From contig CAMCUG010000073.1 of NCBI GenBank assembly GCA_945878835.1, positions 1-7,205 on the forward strand: 7,205 nt of DNA, in the 5' to 3' direction. Positions within the stretch are counted from its first letter, which is position 1. Each line of letters opens with the position of its first letter. The position numbers and the translations under genes are program-made. Source of the stretch: Chryseobacterium gleum (lineage in GTDB: Bacteria > Bacteroidota > Bacteroidia > Flavobacteriales_D > Sanyastnellaceae). The notes under the pieces were generated by a model. That model was given only the letters and a program-made list of their open reading frames with translations, was not told the DNA's origin and ran no database searches. This document shows, one piece after another, positions 1 through 5,537 of the stretch.

Positions 1-1
1 G

Positions 2-319
2 TGCATCCATGAAGTCAAGCACTTTTGAAAAAGTGTCTTCCTTCACAACAGTATCTGGATTCAACAACAAGATGTATTCGCCTTTGGCAATGCGCATACC
101 TTGATTGTTAGCTTTCGAAAATCCTGTATTGTCTTTGTTGGCTATTAAATGAACCCAAGGGAATTTCTCTTCCACCATTTCATTCGAACCGTCAACACTG
201 TTGTTGTCAACTACAATCACTTCAACTTCAATTCCACGCATAGCAGCGTGAACAGAAGCGAGGCATTGCTCAAGGAAATACTTGACGTTGTAGTTGACAA
301 TGATGACGGTTAAACGCAT
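2..319 (-). CDS. Family 2 glycosyltransferase, N-terminal part (cut by window edge)
   Basis: Reading the minus strand from the ATG at 319-317 gives an open frame of 106 codons that leaves the window without a stop. The protein begins MRLTVIIVNYN, the usual first beta strand of a GT-A glycosyltransferase. It continues with the nucleotide-binding motif VDNNSVDGS (residues 37-45), then NTGFSKANNQG (64-74) and LLLNPDT (84-90), which holds the acidic metal/nucleotide-sugar site. This pattern is typical of the WbbL/rhamnosyltransferase-like branch of family 2, which moves a sugar from a nucleotide donor to a polysaccharide or lipid-linked acceptor at the inner face of the membrane. The donor and acceptor cannot be told from this part. 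The start lies 17 bases beyond the recR stop on the same strand, so it is probably co-transcribed with recR. No Shine-Dalgarno sequence is visible. The family call is firm; the exact role is unknown. Confidence 0.9.
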   Translation of the reverse strand, partial: MRLTVIIVNYNVKYFLEQCLASVHAAMRGIEVEVIVVDNNSVDGSNEMVEEKFPWVHLIANKDNTGFSKANNQGMRIAKGEYILLLNPDTVVKEDTFSKVLDFMDA

Positions 320-336
320 TCGGCTAAGATACAATA

Positions 337-951
337 TCAAGAGTTTGCTTTTCCGTAGGGAACGCGTTGCTGTAAACTGCGTCCAAGCGTAATTTCATCG
401 GTGTATTCCAACTCTGCGCCAACGGCAATGCCGCGAGCAATCGAGGTAATTTCGATAGGAAGAACGTGTAGTTTTTTGGAAATGTAAAAAGCTGTTGTTT
501 CTCCTTCCATAGTCGCATTGAACGCAAAGATGATTTCAGTCACTTGCTCACGCTCGCAGCGTTCTACTAAACTTTGAACAGTTAAGTCCGAAGGCCCTAT
601 GCCGTCCATGGGAGAGATTAATCCGCCGAGCACATGATACAAGCCGTGAAACTGCGAAGTGCCTTCAACAGCCATCACATCGCGAATGTCGGCCACCACA
701 CAAACGGTTTGTTTGTCCCGTCGGTCATTGGCGCATATTCCACAGAGTTTGTCATCTGAAAGGTTGTGACAATTCGAGCAAAATTGAACGTGTTCTTTCA
801 TGAGTTGAAACGCAGAAGAGAATCGTTCCACTTCGTCGTTCGAACGGCGCAGAAGATCTAAGACCAGACGAAGCGCAGTCTTGCGGCCAATGCCTGGCAA
901 TGAAGACATTTGATCAACGGCTGCTTCTATCCACTTCGAACTTGAACTCAT
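337..951 (-). CDS. recR: Recombination mediator protein RecR
   Basis: The 204-residue product has the normal RecR length and domain order. A helix-hairpin-helix segment (LPGIGRKTA, residues 18-26) is followed by a four-cysteine zinc finger (Cys58, Cys61, Cys70, Cys73). A Toprim domain follows (about 82-165, with RDVMAVEGT, HVLGGLISPMDGIGP and FAFNATMEGE), and the C-terminal segment ends with ARGIAVGAELEYTDEITLGR (172-191). RecR works with RecO, and RecF where present, to load RecA onto SSB-coated single-stranded DNA during gap and break repair; its ring clamps DNA. The ATG at 951 is chosen because homologues begin close to this point. An upstream in-frame extension to 1029 would add 26 unrelated residues and enter the symporter's leader. 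The gene is divergent from the symporter, with a 90-base spacer, and is followed by the glycosyltransferase after 17 bases. Nothing looks broken. Confidence 0.97.
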   Translation of the reverse strand: MSSSSKWIEAAVDQMSSLPGIGRKTALRLVLDLLRRSNDEVERFSSAFQLMKEHVQFCSNCHNLSDDKLCGICANDRRDKQTVCVVADIRDVMAVEGTSQFHGLYHVLGGLISPMDGIGPSDLTVQSLVERCEREQVTEIIFAFNATMEGETTAFYISKKLHVLPIEITSIARGIAVGAELEYTDEITLGRSLQQRVPYGKANS

Positions 952-1041
952 AGCAGCGAAATTACATGCAGTTGTTCGAAACCTTTTCAATAAACAAAAA
1001 GACTTTTCAAAAAAATCGATTAATTGCAAAGAAAAACGCGC
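952..1041. promoter_or_regulatory. Divergent intergenic region between recR and the symporter gene
   Basis: This 90-base AT-rich spacer must hold the promoters for the leftward recR unit and the rightward symporter gene. It contains the octamer CTTTTCAA twice, at 983-990 and 1003-1010, exactly 20 bp apart (about two helical turns), within long A/T runs. I could not find a convincing Bacteroidota-type promoter (TTG upstream of TAnnTTTG) on either strand, and there is no Shine-Dalgarno sequence before either start. The regulatory role is inferred from position only. Confidence 0.4.
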
Positions 1042-2535
1042 ATGTCTCCTCTTGTAATTGCTTGTGTTCTTATTGTGTACTTCATTGCTCTTTTTGCAGT
1101 GGCTGTTGTGACATCAAAAAAAGCCGACAACGCCTCGTTCTTCAAGGCGAATAAAAGTGCTTCGTGGGTTTTGGTGGCATTCGGAATGATTGGCACTTCG
1201 CTTTCAGGAGTCACTTTTGTTTCTGTGCCAGGAACGGTGAGTATTGTGGGCATGCAGTACTTCATGATGGCACTCGGATTTTTTGCAGGATATTTTGTCG
1301 TTGCTTTTGTGCTATTGCCGCTCTATTACAAATTGAATTTAACTTCCATCTACTCGTATTTAGAACAACGCTTTGGTTCTCCGGCCTATGAGCTCGGCGC
1401 GTTGTTTTTTATTCTTTCTCGAACGGTAGGCGCCTCGCTGCGCTTGTTCTTAGTGGTAAACGTCATTCAGTTTTTAATTATGGATGCGCTCGGTATTCCT
1501 TTCGCGGTAACTGCTGGAATTACGCTGCTCATGATTTTGGCTTATACCTACAACGGCGGTGTGAAGACGATTGTGTGGACTGATACGCTTCAAACATTTT
1601 TCATGTTGTCGGCCTTGGTGGGTTGTGTGATTTATATTTTGAATCAATTGGGTGGATGGGACGCTGCGTGGCAAGCCATATCTAGCACGAAGGCCACAAG
1701 CGGATTGGATTTGGCTTACGTGTTTAACGGCGACGTGTTGCACAAGAAGTATTTCTTGAAACAGTTTTTGGGCGGGGCATTCATTACGATTGCCATGACC
1801 GGATTGGATCAGGAAATGATGCAGAAGAACATCAGTGTTTCGAATTTGAAAGACTCTCAGCGCAACATGATTTCGTTCAGTGCGGTTATGGTTGTTGTGG
1901 TTGGAATGTTTCTTTTTTTAGGCGCGTTACTCTTCGTTTACATGCAACAGTTTCAGTTGGATAAAGCATATGTGGGCGATGCTATTTTTCCGACTATGGT
2001 TATGCAACACATGCCTCCGATTATGGGATTGTTGTTCATTGTGGGATTGGTGAGTGCGCTGTTTCCTTCGGCTGACGGGGCTATTACGGCGTTAACGGCT
2101 TCTTTTTGTATTGACTTGCTTCGCTTTTCGAAAATGGAAAAGAGTGAAGAAGAGAAAGCGAAGATTCGCAAACGCGTTCATTTGGCGTTTACGGTTTTGT
2201 TCTTTTTCATAGTTCTTTATTTCCGTTGGTTGAATGAAAAGACTATAGTTGATCTGCTGATGGATTTGGCAGGATATACTTACGGACCGTTGTTGGGATT
2301 GTTTGCTTTCGGAATACTTACGAAGCGTGAGTTAATTGGCAGCAAGTGGAACGTGGTATTGATTTGTTTGCTTTCGCCAGTGCTGACTTATTTGCTTGCA
2401 TTGAATAGTAAGGCTTGGTTCTTCGGTTACGAAATGGGAGCGGAGAATCTTATTGTGAATGGTGCAATAACGTTCGGCTTACTATACTTGCGAAGCACCT
2501 TCCGCGCAGCGGACCTTCCGAAGGACCTTGCGTAA
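1042..2535 (+). CDS. Sodium:solute symporter (SSS) family transporter
   Basis: The 497-residue protein is almost entirely made of hydrophobic segments, consistent with the roughly 13 membrane helices of the SSS (LeuT-fold) family. This family uses the inward sodium gradient to import a solute. Family signs include GMIGTSLSGVTFVSVPG (residues 48-64) in the first helices, the YNGGVKTIVWTDTLQ segment (170-184) matching the classic SSS signature, and the SALFPSADGAITALTASF stretch in a later helix, where the family binds sodium. The substrate is unknown; sugars, amino acids, sialic acid and carboxylates all occur in the family. The ATG at 1042 is preferred over an in-frame TTG six codons upstream because the hydrophobic first helix follows it directly. 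The last 13 codons and the stop overlap a tandem DNA repeat, so the tail STFRAADLPKDLA is probably not ancestral. The gene stands alone and converges on paaD. Confidence 0.93.
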   Translation: MSPLVIACVLIVYFIALFAVAVVTSKKADNASFFKANKSASWVLVAFGMIGTSLSGVTFVSVPGTVSIVGMQYFMMALGFFAGYFVVAFVLLPLYYKLNLTSIYSYLEQRFGSPAYELGALFFILSRTVGASLRLFLVVNVIQFLIMDALGIPFAVTAGITLLMILAYTYNGGVKTIVWTDTLQTFFMLSALVGCVIYILNQLGGWDAAWQAISSTKATSGLDLAYVFNGDVLHKKYFLKQFLGGAFITIAMTGLDQEMMQKNISVSNLKDSQRNMISFSAVMVVVVGMFLFLGALLFVYMQQFQLDKAYVGDAIFPTMVMQHMPPIMGLLFIVGLVSALFPSADGAITALTASFCIDLLRFSKMEKSEEEKAKIRKRVHLAFTVLFFFIVLYFRWLNEKTIVDLLMDLAGYTYGPLLGLFAFGILTKRELIGSKWNVVLICLLSPVLTYLLALNSKAWFFGYEMGAENLIVNGAITFGLLYLRSTFRAADLPKDLA

Positions 2536-2571
2536 CACCTTCCGCGCAGCGGACCTTCCGAAGGACCTTGC
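2496..2571. repeat. Tandem 36-bp repeat, two perfect copies with 40-bp period
   Basis: Bases 2496-2531 and 2536-2571 are identical over 36 positions and are separated by four bases. Each copy contains two small hairpin-forming parts: CCGC-GCA-GCGG (2502-2512 in copy one) and CCTT-CCG-AAGG (2514-2524). The unit is richer in G+C than its surroundings. Copy one encodes the end of the symporter. Because the period is not a multiple of three, the frame breaks at the junction and the stop TAA at 2533-2535 falls in the first four-base spacer. The palindromic, G+C-rich, 3'-end location resembles REP-like interspersed repeats. Whether it is dispersed in the genome cannot be seen here. Confidence 0.9.
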
Positions 2572-2575
2572 ATAG

Positions 2576-2606
2576 CATCTTTCGTCAGAATCTTCGACTT
2601 CGTCGA
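2576..2606. repeat. Degenerate third repeat copy / hairpin between convergent genes
   Basis: Directly after the second perfect repeat copy, the sequence starts CATCTTTCG, where the unit reads CACCTTCCG, so it may be a decayed third copy in the same 40-bp register. It ends in a hairpin with stem TCGAC (2594-2598), loop TTC and stem GTCGA (2602-2606), which abuts the paaD stop codon at 2607-2609. There is no strong T-run on either side, so a role as a bidirectional transcription stop is only possible, not shown. Confidence 0.4.
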
Positions 2607-3095
2607 TCAAATGCATTTGAAATAGTCAAATGGCTCTTTGCAATCTTCGCATTTGTAGAGCGATTTGCAAGCGGTGCTTCCGAATTGTGAAACCATAGCC
2701 GTGTGCGAAGATTTGCAACGCGGACAGCGCACATCGCGTAGTTTACCCATGAGAAGATTTTTATCTGCGCTGCCCTTTTGCGGCGGCGCAATGCCATATT
2801 CTTCCAACTTAACACGAGCCTCTTCAGTCATCCAATCTGTGGTCCACGCCGGAGAAAGAATCGTCTTCACATCGAAATTTTCAATATGCATTTCCACCAA
2901 CATTTCACGAACGTCTTCTTCTATGGCATGCATGGCAGGACAACCTGAGTAGGTTGGTGTAATGAGCACAATAACTTTGTTGTCTTCAAGCTGAACATCG
3001 CGAACAATGCCCATTTCAACCACATTCAAGACTGGAATCTCGGGGTCTTCCACTTCTTTCAGGAATTCCCAAATTTCTTGAATCGTGTAATTCAT
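2607..3095 (-). CDS. paaD: Phenylacetyl-CoA epoxidase maturation factor PaaD (PaaJ), MIP18/DUF59 family
   Basis: The 162-residue protein starts with a MIP18/DUF59 (SufT-like) domain. Its typical motifs are DPEIPV (residues 17-22), VEMGIVRDV (26-34) and TPTYSGCPAM (46-55), with the reactive Cys52. It ends with a zinc-ribbon-like tail holding Cys124, Cys127, Cys143, Cys149, Cys152 and Cys161. This combination is specific for PaaD, needed for an active phenylacetyl-CoA epoxidase and thought to help iron or Fe-S assembly of the complex. The ATG at 3095 is chosen because MNYTIQEIWEFL aligns with the family start; an in-frame extension to 3143 would overlap the end of paaC. Only one base separates it from the paaC stop, which implies translational coupling. 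It is the last gene of the paa block, and no paaE follows. Confidence 0.95.
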   Translation of the reverse strand: MNYTIQEIWEFLKEVEDPEIPVLNVVEMGIVRDVQLEDNKVIVLITPTYSGCPAMHAIEEDVREMLVEMHIENFDVKTILSPAWTTDWMTEEARVKLEEYGIAPPQKGSADKNLLMGKLRDVRCPRCKSSHTAMVSQFGSTACKSLYKCEDCKEPFDYFKCI

Positions 3096-3096
3096 C

Positions 3097-3846
3097 TTAC
3101 CACTTTGAATTCGGATACGCGCGCTGAACGAATTGCAATTCACTTAACAAATGTCCCAAATGCTCCGTGTGTTTTCCTTCGCGTCCGCCTTTGTGCATCC
3201 ATCCTGAAACAGGCATTTGCAGCGTTGCTTCATTCATGGTAGCTTGAACATTTTCCAGCCAAGTTTGATGAAGGCTTTCCACATTCGGACAAATTCCCGA
3301 TGCAGAAATATCGGTATCGTTTGTATTTGGAATAAACCACTCACCGGTGTAATTCCAAATATCGTTAACTGCTTTTTGAATACGTGCATGACTCTCTTCC
3401 GTTCCGTCGCCCATGCGCAACATCCAGTCGCGACCGTGTTGCAAGTGGTAACGCACTTCTTTCACAGACTTCAATGCGAATTCTTGAAGGAAGGTGTTGC
3501 TCGATTTTGAAAGTTCATTCAGATATAAATTGTACCATTCCGAATACAAATACTGACGTGCAATGGTAAAGGCGTAGTCTCCGTTCGGAAGTTCCAACGC
3601 TAAGAAATTTTTATAATCCCAAGCATCGCGAAGGAATGCCCAATCGTCTTCCGTCTTCCCATCGCCGCTCGTTTCTGCAACGTGCTTGAATAGGAGGGTG
3701 GCTTGTCCAATATAGTCTAGCGCCATGTTGCTTAACGCAATGTCTTCTTCCAACACAGGTCCGTGTCCGCACCATTCAGCTAGGCGTTGTCCGAGTATAA
3801 GATTGTTGTCTGCTAAATGCAGCGCTAATGCTTCTTCTTTCTTCAT
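3097..3846 (-). CDS. paaC: Phenylacetyl-CoA epoxidase structural subunit PaaC
   Basis: The 249-residue protein is the same size as Escherichia coli PaaC (248) and keeps its landmark segments: NLILGQRLAEWCGHGPVLEE (residues 14-33), ALDYIGQA (42-49), the FTIARQYLYSEW stretch, KEVRYHLQHGRDWM, and the C-terminal GKHTEHLGHLLSELQFVQRA. PaaC has the ferritin-like fold of bacterial multicomponent monooxygenases but serves as the scaffold that pairs with the catalytic subunit PaaA. The complex converts phenylacetyl-CoA to its ring 1,2-epoxide, the first committed step of aerobic phenylacetate breakdown in the cytoplasm. The gene starts two bases after the paaB stop and ends one base before the paaD start, so the three form a compact operon. 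It appears intact. Confidence 0.97.
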   Translation of the reverse strand: MKKEEALALHLADNNLILGQRLAEWCGHGPVLEEDIALSNMALDYIGQATLLFKHVAETSGDGKTEDDWAFLRDAWDYKNFLALELPNGDYAFTIARQYLYSEWYNLYLNELSKSSNTFLQEFALKSVKEVRYHLQHGRDWMLRMGDGTEESHARIQKAVNDIWNYTGEWFIPNTNDTDISASGICPNVESLHQTWLENVQATMNEATLQMPVSGWMHKGGREGKHTEHLGHLLSELQFVQRAYPNSKW

Positions 3847-3848
3847 GG

Positions 3849-4136
3849 TTACATGTGTCCGATTTCGTCAGGAATGTCGTAAAAAGTCGGATGACGATAA
3901 ACCTTGTCATTTGCAGGATCGAAAAGAGCGTCTTTGTCTGCCGGAGCAGAAGCAGTGATTGCAGTGCTTGGAACCACCCAGATGCTCACACCTTCCATGC
4001 GACGCGTGTATACGTCACGTGCGTTTTCAATAGCCATTTTAGCATCGGTAGCATGCAAACTTCCAACGTGTTTGTGCGACAATCCGCTTTTGCTGCGGAT
4101 GAATATTTCCCAAAGGGGCCAGTTCGACGTACTCAT
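3849..4136 (-). CDS. paaB: Phenylacetyl-CoA epoxidase subunit PaaB
   Basis: The 95-residue product has exactly the length of E. coli PaaB and closely resembles it from end to end: WPLWEIFIRSKSGLSHKHVG (residues 6-25), the NARDVYTRR segment, SIWVV, and the C-terminal block from FDPANDKVYRHPTFYDIP to the final HM. PaaB is a small non-catalytic subunit of the PaaABCE epoxidase that bridges or organises the PaaA-PaaC heterodimers. The gene is first in the visible operon, with paaC two bases downstream. In the usual order paaA lies immediately upstream. Here the 154 bases upstream hold no coding sequence, and beyond them is an unrelated secreted-protein gene. No Shine-Dalgarno sequence precedes the ATG at 4136. 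Confidence 0.97.
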   Translation of the reverse strand: MSTSNWPLWEIFIRSKSGLSHKHVGSLHATDAKMAIENARDVYTRRMEGVSIWVVPSTAITASAPADKDALFDPANDKVYRHPTFYDIPDEIGHM

Positions 4137-4290
4137 AAGTTCTAATTCTTGTCACGAATTTAATCCGATTCGTGTGTACAAAAATCAGTTTCCACAATAA
4201 TTCTATATTTAGGAGGAAAATCATCGGTAAATTTCAAGTTGCGCGAACAAATACGCGGCATCAAGAAAAATTGAAATGAAGGAAATAAGA
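4137..4290. other. Non-coding gap between the Kazal-protein gene and paaB
   Basis: No frame on either strand here gives a recognisable protein, and I found no remnant of paaA. Bases 4231-4237 (ATTTCAA) and 4271-4277 (TTGAAAT) form a 7-bp inverted repeat enclosing a smaller CGCG...CGCG pairing (4242-4245 with 4254-4257). This could be a loose terminator-like structure for the upstream Kazal-protein gene, but the loop is long and there is no clean U-run, so I do not call a terminator. Confidence 0.4.
4155..4183 (-). promoter_or_regulatory. Possible Bacteroidota-type promoter for paaBCD
   Basis: On the minus strand, TTTG (4182-4179) is followed after 16 bases by TAAATTCG (4162-4155). The latter matches seven of eight positions of the Bacteroidota -7 box TAnnTTTG, counting n as any base. 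The 16-base spacing is shorter than the usual 17-23, so this is a weak candidate. It would place transcription start roughly ten bases before the paaB start codon. A promoter here is expected because paaB follows a non-coding gap and an unrelated gene. Confidence 0.22.
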
Positions 4291-5100
4291 TTACTCTTTT
4301 ATAATTCGCTGCGTAACGATTCCGTCTTTGCTCGTGAGTTTAACAAAGTAAATTCCAGCCGGAAGTCTCGACACATCGAGCGTTTTATTTTTGGAAAGGA
4401 ATGAATCGGTTAGAACTGTTTGTCCGGAAATATTCAATACACTTAACTCCTTCCTACCACCTAAATCGGCATTTATTTGCAAAAAATCCTTCGTTGGATT
4501 CGGGAAGATTTCAATTTGCTTATTCAATTCATTCACAGAAACGATGCAAGGGCCGTCTGTAAAGAATAACACACCGCCATAATTCGTGCCTTCGCAAGCA
4601 TTCGAGTAGGTTACACTGTCACAACCACAAACAGGCAGCCATATCGTTGGGCAAAGTGCCGTGGGGTCAATGAGCGTAGAGTCAATGCACTCAAGGAAAA
4701 CGGTGGTATCTTCAGGGCAGGAAGCGTTGCAGGCAAATGAAGAAGTGTAGAATCCAAGGGAATAATCTATTCCATCTGAACCAATATATCCGCAGCCACT
4801 AAGAGAAACACAACCGCTATCGGTCATGGCTATTCCAAGCGCCATGTCACATAGTCCGAAGTTTACACCCGTTGGAATTGGAAGGCAATTCAGACCGGTA
4901 CATTCACCATCAGTCCATGAAGTTACTCCGCCGTAATACGTTGCTTCGCAATCGTTGCTGTAGGTATTACCATCACAACCGCAAACAGGCAACCAAATCA
5001 TTGGGCAAAGCATTGTTGGGTCAATGAGTGTAGAGTCAATGCATTGAGCAGAACTTACCAGAGATCCAAGAGCAAAGAAGAAGGCGAGAATGTGTTTCAT
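4291..5100 (-). CDS. Secreted Kazal-type cysteine-rich protein with type IX secretion sorting tail
   Basis: This 269-residue protein opens with a signal peptide (MKHILAFFFALGSLVSSAQ, residues 1-19). Two Kazal-like modules follow, at Cys20-Cys67 and Cys138-Cys185. Each has six cysteines with identical spacing (12, 8, 2, 9, 16) and the hallmark LPVCGCD..TYSN.CE. Between them is a different module with six cysteines (72-128) built around FGLCDMALGI, SGCGYIG and IDYSLGFY, a pattern I recall from other Bacteroidota Kazal proteins. The C-terminus (about 195-269) is a Por-type sorting domain: IEIFPNPTKDFLQI, SVLNISGQTVL, LPAGIYFVKL and a final QRIIKE. This tail sends proteins through the type IX system to the surface or medium. 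Kazal modules often inhibit serine proteases, so an inhibitor or adhesive surface role is possible, but the target is unknown. It lies 47 bases beyond the terminator of the preceding unit and is probably transcribed alone. Confidence 0.9.
   Translation of the reverse strand: MKHILAFFFALGSLVSSAQCIDSTLIDPTMLCPMIWLPVCGCDGNTYSNDCEATYYGGVTSWTDGECTGLNCLPIPTGVNFGLCDMALGIAMTDSGCVSLSGCGYIGSDGIDYSLGFYTSSFACNASCPEDTTVFLECIDSTLIDPTALCPTIWLPVCGCDSVTYSNACEGTNYGGVLFFTDGPCIVSVNELNKQIEIFPNPTKDFLQINADLGGRKELSVLNISGQTVLTDSFLSKNKTLDVSRLPAGIYFVKLTSKDGIVTQRIIKE
4546..4689 (-). repeat. Kazal module 2, copy of module 1 within the same gene
   Basis: These 144 bases encode residues 138-185. They match the module at 4900-5043 codon for codon without gaps: by hand count 37 of 48 residues are the same, and the first eight codons differ by only one silent base. 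This indicates an internal duplication rather than independent recruitment. Confidence 0.85.
4900..5043 (-). repeat. Kazal module 1, copy of module 2 within the same gene
   Basis: These 144 bases encode residues 20-67 and are the partner of the module at 4546-4689. Conservation is highest in the N-terminal half of the module (CIDSTLIDPT and IWLPVCGCD). The C-terminal half has drifted, for example TSW against LFF just before TDG. Confidence 0.85.
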
Positions 5101-5142
5101 ATTGTTTAGAGAAGTCTTTTAGTGAAAAGGTTGTTTGGTTGG

Positions 5143-5169
5143 AAAAATAAAAGCCCTCTCGGGCTTTTA
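5143..5169 (-). terminator. Intrinsic terminator after the acidic-protein gene
   Basis: On the minus strand the sequence is a 9-bp stem TAAAAGCCC, the four-base GNRA-type loop GAGA, the perfect complement GGGCTTTTA, and a run of five T. It lies five bases after the stop codon of the small acidic protein (5174-5176) and before the start of the Kazal-protein gene. It therefore closes the DHS-like/acidic-protein unit and insulates the next gene. The plus-strand reading has the same stem but a poorer T-run. Confidence 0.88.
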
Positions 5170-5173
5170 ATTA

Positions 5174-5521
5174 TTAGTCTTCGTCTTCATCAGATTCATT
5201 TGAATCTTCGGCATCGTCTGAAGTACCCGTGTCCTCATCCTCCTCATCGTCAGAGGAGTCGTCATCAGATTTGAATCCGTCAAGGTCATTTAAATTCAAA
5301 CCGTCATCGTGCCCTTCCTCTTCAACGACCTTCATGTTCTTGTCAATCTTGAACAAGTAAATAGTGTCTTCGGTACGAATCTCAAGCGCTTTAATAAAAG
5401 CACCTTTTGGTGTTGTGAAGGATACGAGATGTTCATTTTCAAAACCATTCGGATAAGCAGTTTGAATTAAAGCTGCATGTTCATCTGTGATGTTGTTGTA
5501 ATCTTTAATAACGCGTTTCAT
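5174..5521 (-). CDS. Small protein of unknown function with highly acidic C-terminal tail
   Basis: The 115-residue protein has two parts. Residues 1 to about 68 look like a small folded domain (MKRVIKDYNNITDEHAALI, then YPNGFENEHLVSF and the strand-like TIYLFKID). Residues 85-115 are a low-complexity tail in which 20 of 31 residues are Asp or Glu and the others are only Ser, Thr, Gly, Ala or Asn. Similar short proteins beginning MKRV.KD are, as I recall, common in Bacteroidota genomes, without a proven role and sometimes mislabelled as DNA primase. A folded head with a polyanionic tail recalls nucleic-acid mimics or the delta subunit of Firmicutes RNA polymerase, but this is analogy only. The start at 5521 is 16 bases after the stop of the DHS-like gene, and a strong terminator follows, so it is the last gene of that unit. 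Confidence 0.8.
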   Translation of the reverse strand: MKRVIKDYNNITDEHAALIQTAYPNGFENEHLVSFTTPKGAFIKALEIRTEDTIYLFKIDKNMKVVEEEGHDDGLNLNDLDGFKSDDDSSDDEEDEDTGTSDDAEDSNESDEDED

Positions 5522-5537
5522 AATTCAAAAAAAACTC

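Noticed and set aside
337..951. Unusual RecR Toprim start (VVAD rather than VVE)
   Set aside because: I recall other RecR proteins with alanine or another small residue here, and the rest of the Toprim domain is normal, so it is not evidence of a defect.
952..1029. Longer N-terminus for RecR, starting at 1029
   Set aside because: The extra 26 residues have no counterpart in RecR, are encoded in the AT-rich divergent spacer, and would leave recR almost no promoter space. The ATG at 951 gives the normal length.
2496..2606. Possible small CRISPR array
   Set aside because: There are only two perfect units, separated by four bases. No spacer-length unique sequences and no cas genes are present, and the first unit is coding sequence.
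3096..3143. Longer N-terminus for PaaD, starting at 3143
   Set aside because: The added 16 residues are read from the end of paaC in another frame. The ATG at 3095 matches the family start and fits the one-base gene spacing.
4039..4224. Minus-strand open frame upstream of and overlapping paaB, considered as a paaA remnant
   Set aside because: Its translation shows none of the PaaA sequence and no recognisable domain. Most of it overlaps paaB in a different frame, so it is a chance frame.
4231..4277. Intrinsic terminator for the Kazal-protein gene
   Set aside because: The outer stem is only 7 bp with a 33-base interior and only a weak 4-bp inner pairing, and no U-run follows it.
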